DNA of 32,173 bases from a virus. A model generated the notes under the pieces. It saw only the letters and a list, made by a program, of their open reading frames with translations, was not told where the DNA came from and did not search any database. The position numbers and the translations under genes were made by a program. The stretch covers positions 1 to 32,173 of IMG/VR virus record IMGVR_UViG_3300033155_001185; one strand, written 5' to 3'. Positions 15,255-24,150 of the stretch are shown piece by piece; position 1 is the first letter of the stretch, and each line of letters begins with the position of its first letter.

Positions 15255-17067
15255 TTGTTAGATCTCCTTGATTACCCGCAGCACCAGCTTGCGGAATTTG
15301 ACTCTGTTCATTACCTGTTTCTTGCAAGTTCTCTACAGCACTCGTATCAGGACCCCTTTCGTCAGCTTGTAGCTTATAGGTGTCAATATCGAGACTCTTC
15401 ATTACTTCAGTGAGAAGCTTACCGAAATCATATTTCTTTGCATACTCTTCAAGTAGTATTTCTGAGCTAGCGACTGTTTGCAGCAAAGCTTGAATCTTCG
15501 TAAAGTCCCTTTGCTTATTCAATGTCGCACTAACTCCAAAGACTCTAAACAGGCAGGCACTCACTGTCTCAGCGAATAGCTCCTCATTACTCAAAGCTTG
15601 TATAGCTTCTCCTCTTTGTCTTCCGATTAATGCTTTCGTCTTTTCAGTATTTAAGTCAGTAATATGCTGCGCTATAACCTTCCAGCTCTTCTCGAGTAAC
15701 TTACTCAGGTAAGAAGACTCAATTTGCTTAGCCATTCCAGTAAACATTGAAGTAATACTCTGACTAGCTTCAATTACCTCTGTCGCTTTAACTTGCCTGA
15801 AACTTTGAACACCTTGTCTTAGGTCATTCGTAAGTGCTGACGCATTAAACTCTTGTGAGATTACATTGAGTACATTAAGTCCGTCAGCTGGTACTGTCGC
15901 AGTGTCTACTCTCTCTAGTACTTTCGCACCTGGAGGAGCCGTATTGTTCATTCGTAGTGTGTCACCAGGAAAGATTCCATTTTCCACTTGCGCAGGATCA
16001 TCTAACCAGCTCTCTCTAATTTGTTTAATTCCATGAACTGACATTAATCCACCATCTAAGGTTAGATTAAATAGTTCATTGATTGCTTTATTTAGCATCG
16101 TAGGAGCGTCCATTAATGCCTTTCCCCAGACTGAGTGAGGAACTGACATTATCGGTGCTACCACAAAAGGACTCTCTTTATGCCAGAAGGGATTAGGAGT
16201 AGGCTTTTGAATTACCCAAGCATCGTCAGCTATCGTAGTTACAATATTCTCATGAAGTATTTCTCCCCTGTCTCCTAGTATCGTTCCCCAAATCTCAGTA
16301 ACCTTAACTTGATTCCTGTAACCTGAGTTCGTAGAATTTTGTCCTGTCTCTCTACTCTTCTCAAACTTATCGTCAAGACTCTGATTTCCTTGTCTAGACT
16401 TTAGGAGTTTAACTTGCGCAGGATCGTAGATTGCATCCTTACCTTTACTTAACTTTTCTATTTCATGAAAGTCCATGTAGATGTCTTGCATCTCATAGAG
16501 TCCGCGACCTGTGGGATCTGGAAAGAAATCTTCCTGCCTTACTAGATCTATTTGTAATTGCCACATCTGATCCTCTACTCTTATTAACTTAGTAGAGTAC
16601 GTATTATCTTTGAGACTTTCTTTAGTCTCGAAGCGAGGAGCTGGAACCATCTTCCCTGTAACTTTCGCTATCATTAAGCTTCCTAGAAGTCCTAGCTTTA
16701 CTGAATCACCAACAAGCTTTAGAAAGTTAATTGACTCTAGCTGACGATTTAAGATTCGTTGTATCTCTCCAGATTTAATCTTAAGCATATCATCGCTGAC
16801 TCCTTCTTCAGGATCCACTCTGAACCAGTCACCTATGTCTACCAGTCCTTGTTGGATGAAATTAGAGATCTGTTCGACGGCCATACTTTGCTTAGGCAAG
16901 AACTCCGCAGACTGTCCTTCCTTCTTATGAGAGTAATCTTGACGAAGATGATACGCCTCAAAGTTCATCTTATTCTTTGCCATTCTGATATGCTTCGCTT
17001 GCTCACTCTCTTTACGATAGTTAGATAAAGCTTTTATAACTTCCTGATTTTTTGCATCTGTTGCCAT
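15181..17067 (-). CDS. Portal (head-tail connector) protein
   Basis: The 628-residue protein forms the dodecameric DNA-entry vertex. Features that fit podovirus portals are: the helical N-terminus (YRKESEQAKHIRMAKNKMNF), AVEQISNFIQQGLVDIGDWF with a following VDPEEG, and a beta-rich wing (KVTEIWGTILGDRGEILHEN). Then come PFVVAPIMSVPHSVWGKALM, ATEVIEASQSITSMFTGMAK and the long stem helix, and the C-terminal Gln/Gly/Ala-rich tail. It overlaps the end of the large terminase gene by 34 nt, with AAAGGA before its ATG. Terminase-portal adjacency is the canonical packaging order. Confidence 0.85.
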   Translation of the reverse strand: MATDAKNQEVIKALSNYRKESEQAKHIRMAKNKMNFEAYHLRQDYSHKKEGQSAEFLPKQSMAVEQISNFIQQGLVDIGDWFRVDPEEGVSDDMLKIKSGEIQRILNRQLESINFLKLVGDSVKLGLLGSLMIAKVTGKMVPAPRFETKESLKDNTYSTKLIRVEDQMWQLQIDLVRQEDFFPDPTGRGLYEMQDIYMDFHEIEKLSKGKDAIYDPAQVKLLKSRQGNQSLDDKFEKSRETGQNSTNSGYRNQVKVTEIWGTILGDRGEILHENIVTTIADDAWVIQKPTPNPFWHKESPFVVAPIMSVPHSVWGKALMDAPTMLNKAINELFNLTLDGGLMSVHGIKQIRESWLDDPAQVENGIFPGDTLRMNNTAPPGAKVLERVDTATVPADGLNVLNVISQEFNASALTNDLRQGVQSFRQVKATEVIEASQSITSMFTGMAKQIESSYLSKLLEKSWKVIAQHITDLNTEKTKALIGRQRGEAIQALSNEELFAETVSACLFRVFGVSATLNKQRDFTKIQALLQTVASSEILLEEYAKKYDFGKLLTEVMKSLDIDTYKLQADERGPDTSAVENLQETGNEQSQIPQAGAAGNQGDLTSEGQIPQAEFPASSATGAAGVQGT

Positions 17068-18572
17068 AACTCATCCTTTTGCATAAAGCCTGAAGCATAT
17101 CTTGGTCTCGGTATTGATACACTTGTTCTGCCTGAAATAGCTCTCACACCACTAGCAAGATACTGGTAGGCATCGTGTGCGTGAGAGAAGTGATCTTTAA
17201 TTGGTCGTAACTTACTAGGCTCTATCTCTCCTGCTCTATCTGGAAATCTATAACCACCTTCAAAACCTTTAACTAGCGTAGGGCAGTCAGGAACATAAAT
17301 CTGAAATGCTGGTCCTTCCTTTCCTAGCTTCTGTAGAAAGTAAACTACGTTACTTCGCCTTGCTTCCCAAGTCACGGGACCTGGCTGCGGGTTAAAGCCA
17401 TTCTCATGTAAAATTCTAAAGCAAGTATTAGCGTCTGTATCTTTTCTAAACGTACCACTAGGATCACCATAACACAGCCAATTCTTACGAAGATCAGAAT
17501 ACTCTGGATAGTACATTCTAAGTTTGCTTATTACTTCTGGAATAAAAACATCAGCAGCCTTATTAACTTCTACGAACTCTTTGAAGATTACTAGCTGGTC
17601 TCCTTGAAGTTGCCCCACTACTGCTGCAGGAGTCAGACCGAAGTCAAAGCCAATTAGCATTGGAAGTCCTGGCTGAGGAGTAGGCTCTTCCGTTATCTTA
17701 TGTATTGGAAGAAATTCTGGGAAGACTGGAAAGCCTTCAAAGGTATCCCAAGAAAGTTCATACTCTCTCAAGTATTCTATTAATGGCATAGAGTTTTTAA
17801 TTGACTCTCTATACTCGTCACTTCTCTTTTTTGGATCCGCTTTATAGTGTAATTCCATTACTGCAAATCTATTCTTATTGTTGTACCACATCTTAACACC
17901 TTCCATAGGTGTCTTGAAGTCAGCGACGTGTTCTGCAATCTCGTCAGCGATCACAGAATCCATCCTATCGTAACAGAGTCTCTTAAAGAAGCCAGGAGCG
18001 GGAGAGGAGACAAGACTCATTCTTCCACCACCGTCAATCGTAGGAAAGGAGGCAGAGTAGAATTTCTGTGCGTGTTCCCAGAAAGCACACTCATCACCTA
18101 AGATTCCAGAGAAGGTAAACTGTCTTAGCTGATCGGCTCCTTGCGGGAAACCTCTAATGACAGAATTAATCTCTGGAAATTCTAGCGTACAATACTTATC
18201 TTTATATTGTGGAATTAGATCTCTAGGAAGTTTATCTTCGTCAATATGATCCAGTATGAACTTCGCTCTCTGCACTAACTCATGAGCATCATCTTCCTTC
18301 TTACTAACAAAAGCTTGAAATCTACCTTTATTAAATATCGTATCCCAGAGATACAGTGATATGAAAGTCCAAGAGACAGTCATTCGTCGAGACTTAGGAA
18401 CTGCGAAGAGTGGGTACTTCTGCCAAGTCTTGCACAGTAGTTTCAGATACTCACGATTAGGGAATCTCTTAATGGGATTATGCTTGTCTACTTGATCTAA
18501 CGTAAACACACACTCCGTTATGAAAGCCCACGCGTCATTTTTGTACCTAACATAGTTCTCTAAGTGATTCAT
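17034..18572 (-). CDS. terL: Terminase large subunit (packaging ATPase and nuclease)
   Basis: The 512-residue packaging motor starts at ATGA overlapping the previous stop. The ATPase part has a Walker A-like PKSRRMTVSW (59-68), the non-classical form common in phage terminases, and Walker B GILGDE with D160-E161. The RNase H-like nuclease part carries the acidic residues IGFDFG (D310), CYGDPSG (D370) and a C-terminal DHFSHAHDAYQYLASG (D460/D467). All key residues are present, and the length matches full-size TerL. It acts with the portal (downstream) and a TerS-like protein. Unusually, the latter is separated from it by about 4.4 kb. Confidence 0.92.
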   Translation of the reverse strand: MNHLENYVRYKNDAWAFITECVFTLDQVDKHNPIKRFPNREYLKLLCKTWQKYPLFAVPKSRRMTVSWTFISLYLWDTIFNKGRFQAFVSKKEDDAHELVQRAKFILDHIDEDKLPRDLIPQYKDKYCTLEFPEINSVIRGFPQGADQLRQFTFSGILGDECAFWEHAQKFYSASFPTIDGGGRMSLVSSPAPGFFKRLCYDRMDSVIADEIAEHVADFKTPMEGVKMWYNNKNRFAVMELHYKADPKKRSDEYRESIKNSMPLIEYLREYELSWDTFEGFPVFPEFLPIHKITEEPTPQPGLPMLIGFDFGLTPAAVVGQLQGDQLVIFKEFVEVNKAADVFIPEVISKLRMYYPEYSDLRKNWLCYGDPSGTFRKDTDANTCFRILHENGFNPQPGPVTWEARRSNVVYFLQKLGKEGPAFQIYVPDCPTLVKGFEGGYRFPDRAGEIEPSKLRPIKDHFSHAHDAYQYLASGVRAISGRTSVSIPRPRYASGFMQKDELWQQMQKIRKL

Positions 18573-18943
18573 CTAAGTCCTAGTACTTCCATTACTTCAA
18601 TCAAGGCGTCTCTTAGTTTAGGCAAAGAGTTAAGATCGTTATTTTTTAATGCTTTAAGATTATCTCTCTTAGCTTTATCTGCATCATGTGCTGCATCTTT
18701 CGCATCTTGCTTAGCTTGATTCGCTGCTTGCTTGTCTGCTTTCTTAGTTGGATTCAAAATAGGAGTCTTGATTAAGTTACCGAAGCCATCGTCAACATCT
18801 AAGATGTCAAGATAGTCAATGTCTGTAACTTGCACTCCATTGTCTAGTGGAGAAGGACCGATGCTTCCTATAGGAACAAAACCACCCGTAATCATTATAA
18901 TATAATTCTCACCACCAGTGTCTATTACGTATGCTTGTCTCAT
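18569..18943 (-). CDS. Small protein with charged coiled-coil region
   Basis: The start at 18943 overlaps the fibre gene stop (TAATG) with AAGGAG nine bases upstream; a longer frame from 18964 lacks a good ribosome site. The product has 124 residues. The N-terminal half is beta-like (QAYVIDTGGENYIIMITGGF, then YLDILDVDDGFGN). The centre is a Lys/Asp/Ala-rich coiled coil (KKADKQAANQAKQDAKDAAH). It sits between a fibre-like gene and TerL. It may be a fibre-associated or chaperone-like protein, but nothing specific supports that. Confidence 0.5.
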   Translation of the reverse strand: MRQAYVIDTGGENYIIMITGGFVPIGSIGPSPLDNGVQVTDIDYLDILDVDDGFGNLIKTPILNPTKKADKQAANQAKQDAKDAAHDADKAKRDNLKALKNNDLNSLPKLRDALIEVMEVLGLR

Positions 18944-20949
18944 TAGCTTATTCTCCTTGCCCATAAGATTGTAGTTGAATCTGGATTACTTAGTGTCCCA
19001 TTCCAGCTAGTACCTCTAACAGAGACATCTCCTAAACCTGAGCCAAGATCTTTCCTAACTCTTAGCTTAAAAGTTTCTGTGTCTGTTACTGTTCGTCGAA
19101 TTACTCCAGATACCTGAGAACCTATGGAGCCAGTATTGGCGACGGAGGCTTGATTTATAGATGAAACCGAAGCACTGTCTACAACGTTACTAGAGTCAGT
19201 TATTGCAATTTGTCCAATCATTGCTCCTGCTCCACCTAGCTTTTGCATAGACAAATGAGAGCTATATCCTAGATCCCACAAACCAGGACTTAAAGAGATA
19301 CTTACTCCTGTGACGTCCACGTAAGTATTGGCAGCTAATGTGCCTACGGTAGTGAAGTTAGTAGAGAGCATAGTTTCTAAGTACTCTTGCGTTCCATAAA
19401 GGGCAAAGATCGAAAAGTCAGGTTGCTCACTGATAGCCCATGTGTGATTAACCGCCGTTACCGCTAGTGTAAATCCAAGGTTAGACCTAATCGTTAAATC
19501 GTCACCTTTAATTAACTTAGCATGGCCTGAAAATGGTATCAGTGTAGCCGTACCGTCACCTTGTCCTATAACTTTATCAGCAACAGTATTAACATAAGAT
19601 ATTATAACTGCGACGGGACTTGTTGACATTTGAACACAGCCATTAAAAAAATAGTCTCCTGTCTTTGGCGCGGTAAAAGTCGTGCCATCAAACGAACTTG
19701 TATTGTCTGACACTTCAATAAATGGAATGTCTGTAACACTAGCTGTAATTACTTCTGCTGCATTATTTCTAGCATCCACTAAAGCAGTATTAAAGAAAGA
19801 CTCAGTTGTTGAAAGCATTGCACCTGCAGACCAGCCGACGATCGGAACAGTAAATCTTGCTGCAAGTTCTTCCTGATCTCCCCAGTCTGTCGCTACTATA
19901 AATCCAGTAGTGTCATAAAAGGCTATGGTTGTTGTCGTAGAGTAAATTGTCGTTCCTTCTTCTGCGGAAGCGTTCATTATGAAATTACCAAAGACTTGCT
20001 CAGCGGAGCCAGTGCCCGTGATCTTATCTGTGTCTATTGTTAGTCCTGGAGGAATTGATACTGTAATTACGGAGCCCCCAGTACCTGTAGTTTCTTTCCT
20101 AGCTTTAATCATGCACTCAACAGAATCACCTACTCTTCGAAACCTACCTTCTATTTGTGAGAGTCCGCCTGTAGGACCAAACGTAAATGTCGGCACGTAT
20201 TCATTCCAGGGTGTAATGATAGAGCCAGGAACTACTACATCAGGAGCCACCTCAATACTACTCATTCTTATTGTCGTTGTGGCTGCAGGAGGAAACTCCA
20301 CGTAAACTCTTAGCTTATAATCTATGTTCGTTGGATCAAACTCAAATGACCCAGTAAATTTAGTTCTATTTGTGAGGCCACCTGTAGGTAACAGAACACC
20401 TAAGTCAGAAGACATCGAAGTAACTGGTATATTAACTCCCGCAGTTACATCTCGTATAACAATTTCTATGTCTCCATTAACTAAATTAGATTCGGAATAA
20501 TCAAAATTAACATGAACACGCTTTCCAAGATCTTGTGCTTCTGTGGGAAGTAAATTAATTTCCCCATAGTTCCCAGCGATTGCTGAGGTAGTTACCACAA
20601 CATCGTACGAGGATATTCCTCTGTGTGGTGATGAAGTCTGCCTAGTTACAGTGACGTTAGCAGACGATCCAGTATCACTTGCGTCAGTGTCGGCGCTAGG
20701 ATTAATAGCGTAATTAAACTTACCATTATTTACTTGCTCCCAGCCAGTTGACGATCCAGAGTCAAGCTTCTTGTAGCTCCTCCCTGTCGTAGTATTAATT
20801 AATGTGGATCCAGGATTAGCTGAAGTAGCTGACGTTGTTGGATCGGTAGCTGAGTTAAGTAATAATGGAGCGGAAGAGTCATCCTTACCTATTTGGATAT
20901 TGTCTTTTAATGACGCAACCTTATTCCCTTTAAAAATTACTGCTGACAT
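18943..20949 (-). CDS. Multi-domain tail-fibre / appendage protein
   Basis: The 668-residue protein is built of beta-rich modules. Residues 1-75 form an N-terminal fibre base (SATDPTTSATSANPGSTLIN, then RSYKKL). Residues about 78-240 form a carbohydrate-binding-like beta-sandwich opening with NYAINPSADTDAS. Residues about 248-375 contain WNEYVPTF and RRVGDSVECMI and end with a SIPPGLTID-type strand common in phage fibres. Residues about 400-520 form a C1q/TNF-like domain (FDGTTFTAPKTGDYFFNGC and IPFSGHAKLIKGDDLTI). The C-terminal beta domain covers 530-668. It probably binds host or environmental glycans. Its place between TerS-like and TerL genes is unusual. Confidence 0.65.
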   Translation of the reverse strand: MSAVIFKGNKVASLKDNIQIGKDDSSAPLLLNSATDPTTSATSANPGSTLINTTTGRSYKKLDSGSSTGWEQVNNGKFNYAINPSADTDASDTGSSANVTVTRQTSSPHRGISSYDVVVTTSAIAGNYGEINLLPTEAQDLGKRVHVNFDYSESNLVNGDIEIVIRDVTAGVNIPVTSMSSDLGVLLPTGGLTNRTKFTGSFEFDPTNIDYKLRVYVEFPPAATTTIRMSSIEVAPDVVVPGSIITPWNEYVPTFTFGPTGGLSQIEGRFRRVGDSVECMIKARKETTGTGGSVITVSIPPGLTIDTDKITGTGSAEQVFGNFIMNASAEEGTTIYSTTTTIAFYDTTGFIVATDWGDQEELAARFTVPIVGWSAGAMLSTTESFFNTALVDARNNAAEVITASVTDIPFIEVSDNTSSFDGTTFTAPKTGDYFFNGCVQMSTSPVAVIISYVNTVADKVIGQGDGTATLIPFSGHAKLIKGDDLTIRSNLGFTLAVTAVNHTWAISEQPDFSIFALYGTQEYLETMLSTNFTTVGTLAANTYVDVTGVSISLSPGLWDLGYSSHLSMQKLGGAGAMIGQIAITDSSNVVDSASVSSINQASVANTGSIGSQVSGVIRRTVTDTETFKLRVRKDLGSGLGDVSVRGTSWNGTLSNPDSTTILWARRIS

Positions 20950-20974
20950 AAAATAGCTCCTTAGCTAGTTCCTC

Positions 20975-22744
20975 TTAGCCGAGGAAGTTCATTGTGATAT
21001 TACCTAAGCTAATTGCTGTGGTAGTCATCGAGCGTAATCCTAATACTGTTCCTGAAGGAATCGTTACGGGCACGGTTTCGTTAGAGCCCGGTCCTACGAT
21101 TGCTTCTAGCGCAATTCCAGGACCAACACTTAATGGATCTGAATATATCCCAAAGAAGTCTCCTGTCGTATCAAATACTTGTATTGCACTAACATCTGCT
21201 GCCAAAGAAGCTACAAAAGTAGTGGGAGCTGCCGCACTTCCAGGAAGATTACTTACGTTAGCGTCAAGTAATGGAGTATCCAGAAAGTCAACTACGTCGA
21301 GCTGATTTAAGTTTACGTTACCTATCGTGTTAGTTCCCGCAGGTAGTGGAGCTACAACATCTACTTGCATTTCCGTTCCTGAGACAGCGCCAGCAATAGT
21401 GCCTGCGTCAGTAGCTATGCTTCCTGTATCTGCATCAATTGTTAGTAATGTAGCTTCTGTCGCTGCTCCAGTAGGAAGCGCGGAACTCGCAACGTCTACG
21501 TCACCTATATTATTTGTTCCTGCTGGCAGTGGCGCTACTATGTCAACTTGAAGTTCACTTCCACTGACTGTGCCAGCTAATGCTGACGTATCTGCGTCTA
21601 TTGTTCCGAGTAGTGTGTTTGCTCCAGAGTCTAATACTTGAAGTTCATTTGCTACGCTAACATTAGCTAATTCTGTTCCGTCTCCAATTCTCACAGAGTC
21701 AGAGACATGAGTTAGGTCACGAACATCTAAATCTGTAGCTGAGACAGCAAGAGGAGTTCCTCCGTCATCGACTGAGATACTTCCACCACCATCAATAATA
21801 GTTACTGTTCCGTCTACCGTGAGACTACCTGCTCCATCGTCTACTGAGAGTGTTAGTCCTCCATCATCGACCGTTATAGTTCCAGCTCCATCATCAATAC
21901 TAAGAGTCGAGCCAGCATCGTCTACTGAGATTATGTTTCCACCATCTTGAATATTGACTGCACCTGCACCTGCTGCATTATTTACAGTTACGTCACCAAT
22001 GTCTGTGCCAGTAACAAACTTAGCGTTCATTGCAGAAAGGGTAGCTTGCGTAGCTACTGTACTTAGTGCGACATCTAAATTACTTGTGTCCGCGTCAATC
22101 GTAGTGAGTAGCGCATTTCCCAGAGAATCTTCTGTCTGCAAATCTAATGCTGCGCTTACTGCAGCGAGATTTGTTCCATCTCCGATTCTCACTGAATCTG
22201 GCGTTGCTCCCGTATGCTCTAATTGAACATCTATATTGTCTGCTGTAATTGTAATGTCACCAGTAGTACTGACTAGCTTAACTGGAAGTGGCCTATTGTT
22301 TGCGGGAGTCACCGTATCTTCGGTAACTACCTGATTCGAACCGTCACGCAAGAAAGTATTAACTGAGCTTACTCCACCAGTCGAACTCAATGTCTGCGTA
22401 ATTGGAGCGAGTATATCAAAAGCATCTGCTGCGGATGGTGCAGGAGATAAATCTTCCGCTAACTTAATTGTATTTGTAGTTACTGAGTAGACTGAGAACT
22501 CTCGACCTGCGAGAGCGCCAGAAGTAAATCGTAGTGTGTTACCTGCGAGAGCTATGTGAGCTGCGGCCGTAATTTCATTGTTCGCTGCATCAAAAGAGTC
22601 AACTGCGTCTGTTCCTGCTGAAGTAACAGAGCCATGAGACTTTACGTCTTGTGCCCATTTTCCGTCTCCAACTGGAGATGCTGTCGGGTATGCACCGTGA
22701 GAGCGTTCCGAGAGCGATTCTTGTATTTTACGTTTTTCTGACAT
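20975..22744 (-). CDS. Repeat-rich structural / fibre-like protein with VDDG repeats
   Basis: The start ATG at 22744 has AGGAG nearby; an upstream in-frame extension to 22804 overlaps the previous gene and lacks a ribosome site. The 589-residue protein has an N-terminal domain (about 1-115), then repetitive beta segments. Residues about 265-332 are tandem units of roughly nine residues of the type LSVDDGAGT. TIDADTS-like segments recur three times and VSGTEMQVDVVAPLPAGTN-type segments twice. The VSATDLDVRDL...DSVRIGDGT block is also found in the protein at 10419-10994. A trimeric fibre or surface decoration with a repeat stalk is likely. Confidence 0.6.
   Translation of the reverse strand: MSEKRKIQESLSERSHGAYPTASPVGDGKWAQDVKSHGSVTSAGTDAVDSFDAANNEITAAAHIALAGNTLRFTSGALAGREFSVYSVTTNTIKLAEDLSPAPSAADAFDILAPITQTLSSTGGVSSVNTFLRDGSNQVVTEDTVTPANNRPLPVKLVSTTGDITITADNIDVQLEHTGATPDSVRIGDGTNLAAVSAALDLQTEDSLGNALLTTIDADTSNLDVALSTVATQATLSAMNAKFVTGTDIGDVTVNNAAGAGAVNIQDGGNIISVDDAGSTLSIDDGAGTITVDDGGLTLSVDDGAGSLTVDGTVTIIDGGGSISVDDGGTPLAVSATDLDVRDLTHVSDSVRIGDGTELANVSVANELQVLDSGANTLLGTIDADTSALAGTVSGSELQVDIVAPLPAGTNNIGDVDVASSALPTGAATEATLLTIDADTGSIATDAGTIAGAVSGTEMQVDVVAPLPAGTNTIGNVNLNQLDVVDFLDTPLLDANVSNLPGSAAAPTTFVASLAADVSAIQVFDTTGDFFGIYSDPLSVGPGIALEAIVGPGSNETVPVTIPSGTVLGLRSMTTTAISLGNITMNFLG
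21765..21952 (-). repeat. Degenerate tandem repeat coding VDDG units
   Basis: On the minus strand the DNA codes successive units ending in VDDGG or VDDGAG, about 27 bp each (LSIDDGAGT, ITVDDGGLT, LSVDDGAGS), with shorter degenerate units after. On the plus strand this appears as repeated CCATCATCGAC / CCATCGTCTAC words. The copies have diverged at third positions, so the array is old or under protein-level selection rather than freshly amplified. Confidence 0.7.
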
Positions 22745-22754
22745 TTCTAGTCTC

Positions 22755-22958
22755 CTATTTTTTCTTGAAGAGGCTCTCTCTATGTTTCTTGGCCTCGCTG
22801 ACAAATTCTTTGGTAGGCTTAACGCCAGTTTGCTTATTGAGCTTCTTTACCACTTCTTTATTCTTACTGACTGTGTTCGGGGCTCCCGAAACCTTCAATT
22901 TCCACGCAAAAGGAACGAACTCTTTTTGCTTAGTCTTCGTCTTTGCTTTTTTCGCCAT
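22755..22958 (-). CDS. Small lysine-rich protein, hypothetical
   Basis: The 67-residue protein has about one-third Lys plus Arg (starts MAKKAKTKTKQKEF, ends HRESLFKKK), with a short central segment WKLKVSGAPNTVSKN. It overlaps the end of the TerS-like gene by 29 nt and has AAAGAGGGG upstream. Strong positive charge suggests nucleic acid binding, possibly as a partner of the packaging machinery. No domain is recognised. Confidence 0.5.
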   Translation of the reverse strand: MAKKAKTKTKQKEFVPFAWKLKVSGAPNTVSKNKEVVKKLNKQTGVKPTKEFVSEAKKHRESLFKKK

Positions 22959-23508
22959 CAGTGCCCCTCTTTCCTACTATAGCCTTATCAGGAATAAAGT
23001 CGTCTAAGAAATTATCCATTTTATCTTTAGGTTCGTCCAGAGGAGTTACATTACGAGCTAACATTTCGTCTAGCTGGCCTATTACGTCACCTAAGATACT
23101 TCCTTGAATTTCTGTCACTTGCTTCGACTTACCGAGAGTGCGATCCCAGATTGTCTTCATTAGCTCGAGTTTGATATTACTCTTTTCCTCTCCATCGTCT
23201 AGCATTTCCTCTGCTATATCTAGAGTCTTAGGCATCATAGCTTCGAAGTATTTCTGAAATTGCTTCCCGAAGTGCCTATCTTGAATGTTTTTGATCTCTT
23301 TAACTACTTTAGGAAGATTCAACGTCCTATATATGTTCTCTTTCGACATTCCCATAGTTTCGGCGATCTCAACAGGGGGAGTTCCTACTGCAGCCATGTA
23401 AGCGATGGTTCTTTGATTATTTCTGAGTTTCTCTATGGTTTCGTCTGGAGCTTCCTCGGGAAGTGAGCTTCCGTCTTCTGCGTATTCTGGCTTGAAATAT
23501 TTGGACAT
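22930..23508 (-). CDS. Putative small terminase subunit (HTH protein)
   Basis: The start is ATG at 23508, preceded by AGGAGTT, the same ribosome site style as the early genes; a longer frame to 23586 has no such site. The 192-residue product has a helix-turn-helix near residues 33-65 (RTIAYMAAVGTPPVEIAETM, then GMSKENIYRTL). A central oligomerisation-like helical part follows (IKLELMKTIWDRTLGKSKQV), then an acidic C-terminal tail. DNA-binding HTH plus helical core plus acidic tail, first in the late operon, is typical of TerS. It would recognise the packaging site. An alternative is a generic HTH regulator. Confidence 0.6.
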   Translation of the reverse strand: MSKYFKPEYAEDGSSLPEEAPDETIEKLRNNQRTIAYMAAVGTPPVEIAETMGMSKENIYRTLNLPKVVKEIKNIQDRHFGKQFQKYFEAMMPKTLDIAEEMLDDGEEKSNIKLELMKTIWDRTLGKSKQVTEIQGSILGDVIGQLDEMLARNVTPLDEPKDKMDNFLDDFIPDKAIVGKRGTDGEKSKDED

Positions 23509-23898
23509 TAGAACTCCTGCAATAACTTTAAGGTATAAAGTAATTACAACGCCCATAGTAACACAACAAGAGTTTTCTAGACGCATTGTGTCAAATCTAT
23601 ATTCTATAGTGTATATACAGTTAAATGTGGCTCTAAAAAAGTGAAAAATTACGAAAAATGACTTAACGCAGTGTAAAAAGTTAAGTATCTGTTATTACTC
23701 GTGAAATCGAATGACATGGTGCCTGTTTGATCTGAGTGTCAATGAATTACGGTACCTGTACTTAGAGTAATTATGCTGCACCGTGTTATATTGAGAAACA
23801 CATTAGATTTCTAGAAAATGCTATAGCCTACGCACAGGGTCAGACACAGCCTATGTATGCGTAACCAGGGGGTTTTTTGAAATAATTACATGGGGGTA

Positions 23899-23913
23899 GT
23901 GTAATAAGTGCAC
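23899..23913 (+). promoter_or_regulatory. Candidate operator copy 1, GTGT-N7-GCAC
   Basis: GTGTAATAAGTGCAC is the weakest of three copies of a GTGTAAT...CAC dyad in the divergent region. It shares the first seven bases with the other two, and its right half-site has one change (GCAC for ACAC). Confidence 0.35.
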
Positions 23914-23939
23914 GGGTATGAAAGAGTTACCTGGCTTTA

Positions 23940-23954
23940 GTGTAATTATGACAC
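23940..23954 (+). promoter_or_regulatory. Candidate operator copy 2, GTGT-N7-ACAC
   Basis: GTGTAATTATGACAC has perfect GTGT/ACAC half-sites around seven bases and starts 41 bp after copy 1, about four helical turns. Together with copy 3 it defines the consensus GTGTAATTWTRACAC. Confidence 0.45.
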
Positions 23955-24011
23955 ACATGAGCTAACGCACCGCAAACACAGACGATTTTCCTTGTAATTT
24001 GTTCATTGTGA

Positions 24012-24026
24012 GTGTAATTTTAACAC
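24012..24026 (+). promoter_or_regulatory. Candidate operator copy 3, GTGT-N7-ACAC
   Basis: GTGTAATTTTAACAC has perfect half-sites, differs from copy 2 at only two positions, and starts 72 bp after it, close to seven helical turns. A further single half-site (TTGTAATTTG) lies 20 bp upstream. Confidence 0.45.
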
Positions 24027-24150
24027 ACTAACATTCCTCTGCCCCTATTGCATACATTACATACCTCATTGTAACTCTTTCAATGCTTACTGAATTAACT
24101 TCAAGACCCTATATCTATTATATGGTATTTATTTCTTGTAAAACTTACTT

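Noticed and set aside
23566-23594. TTGACA on the minus strand upstream of the TerS-like gene as the late promoter.
   Set aside because: The hexamer at the correct 17-bp spacing is TCTTGT, a poor -10. A promoter is needed here but this one is not supported.
23604-23611. CACTATAG on the minus strand resembles the core of a T7 RNA polymerase promoter.
   Set aside because: Only eight bases match, no phage RNA polymerase gene is in view, and I did not see the motif repeated before other genes.
23829-23876. TACGCA/TGCGTA inverted repeat followed by GGGGG and TTTTTT as a terminator.
   Set aside because: The stem is six bases with a loop of about 23, and the G run has no complementary C run upstream, so no terminator hairpin forms.
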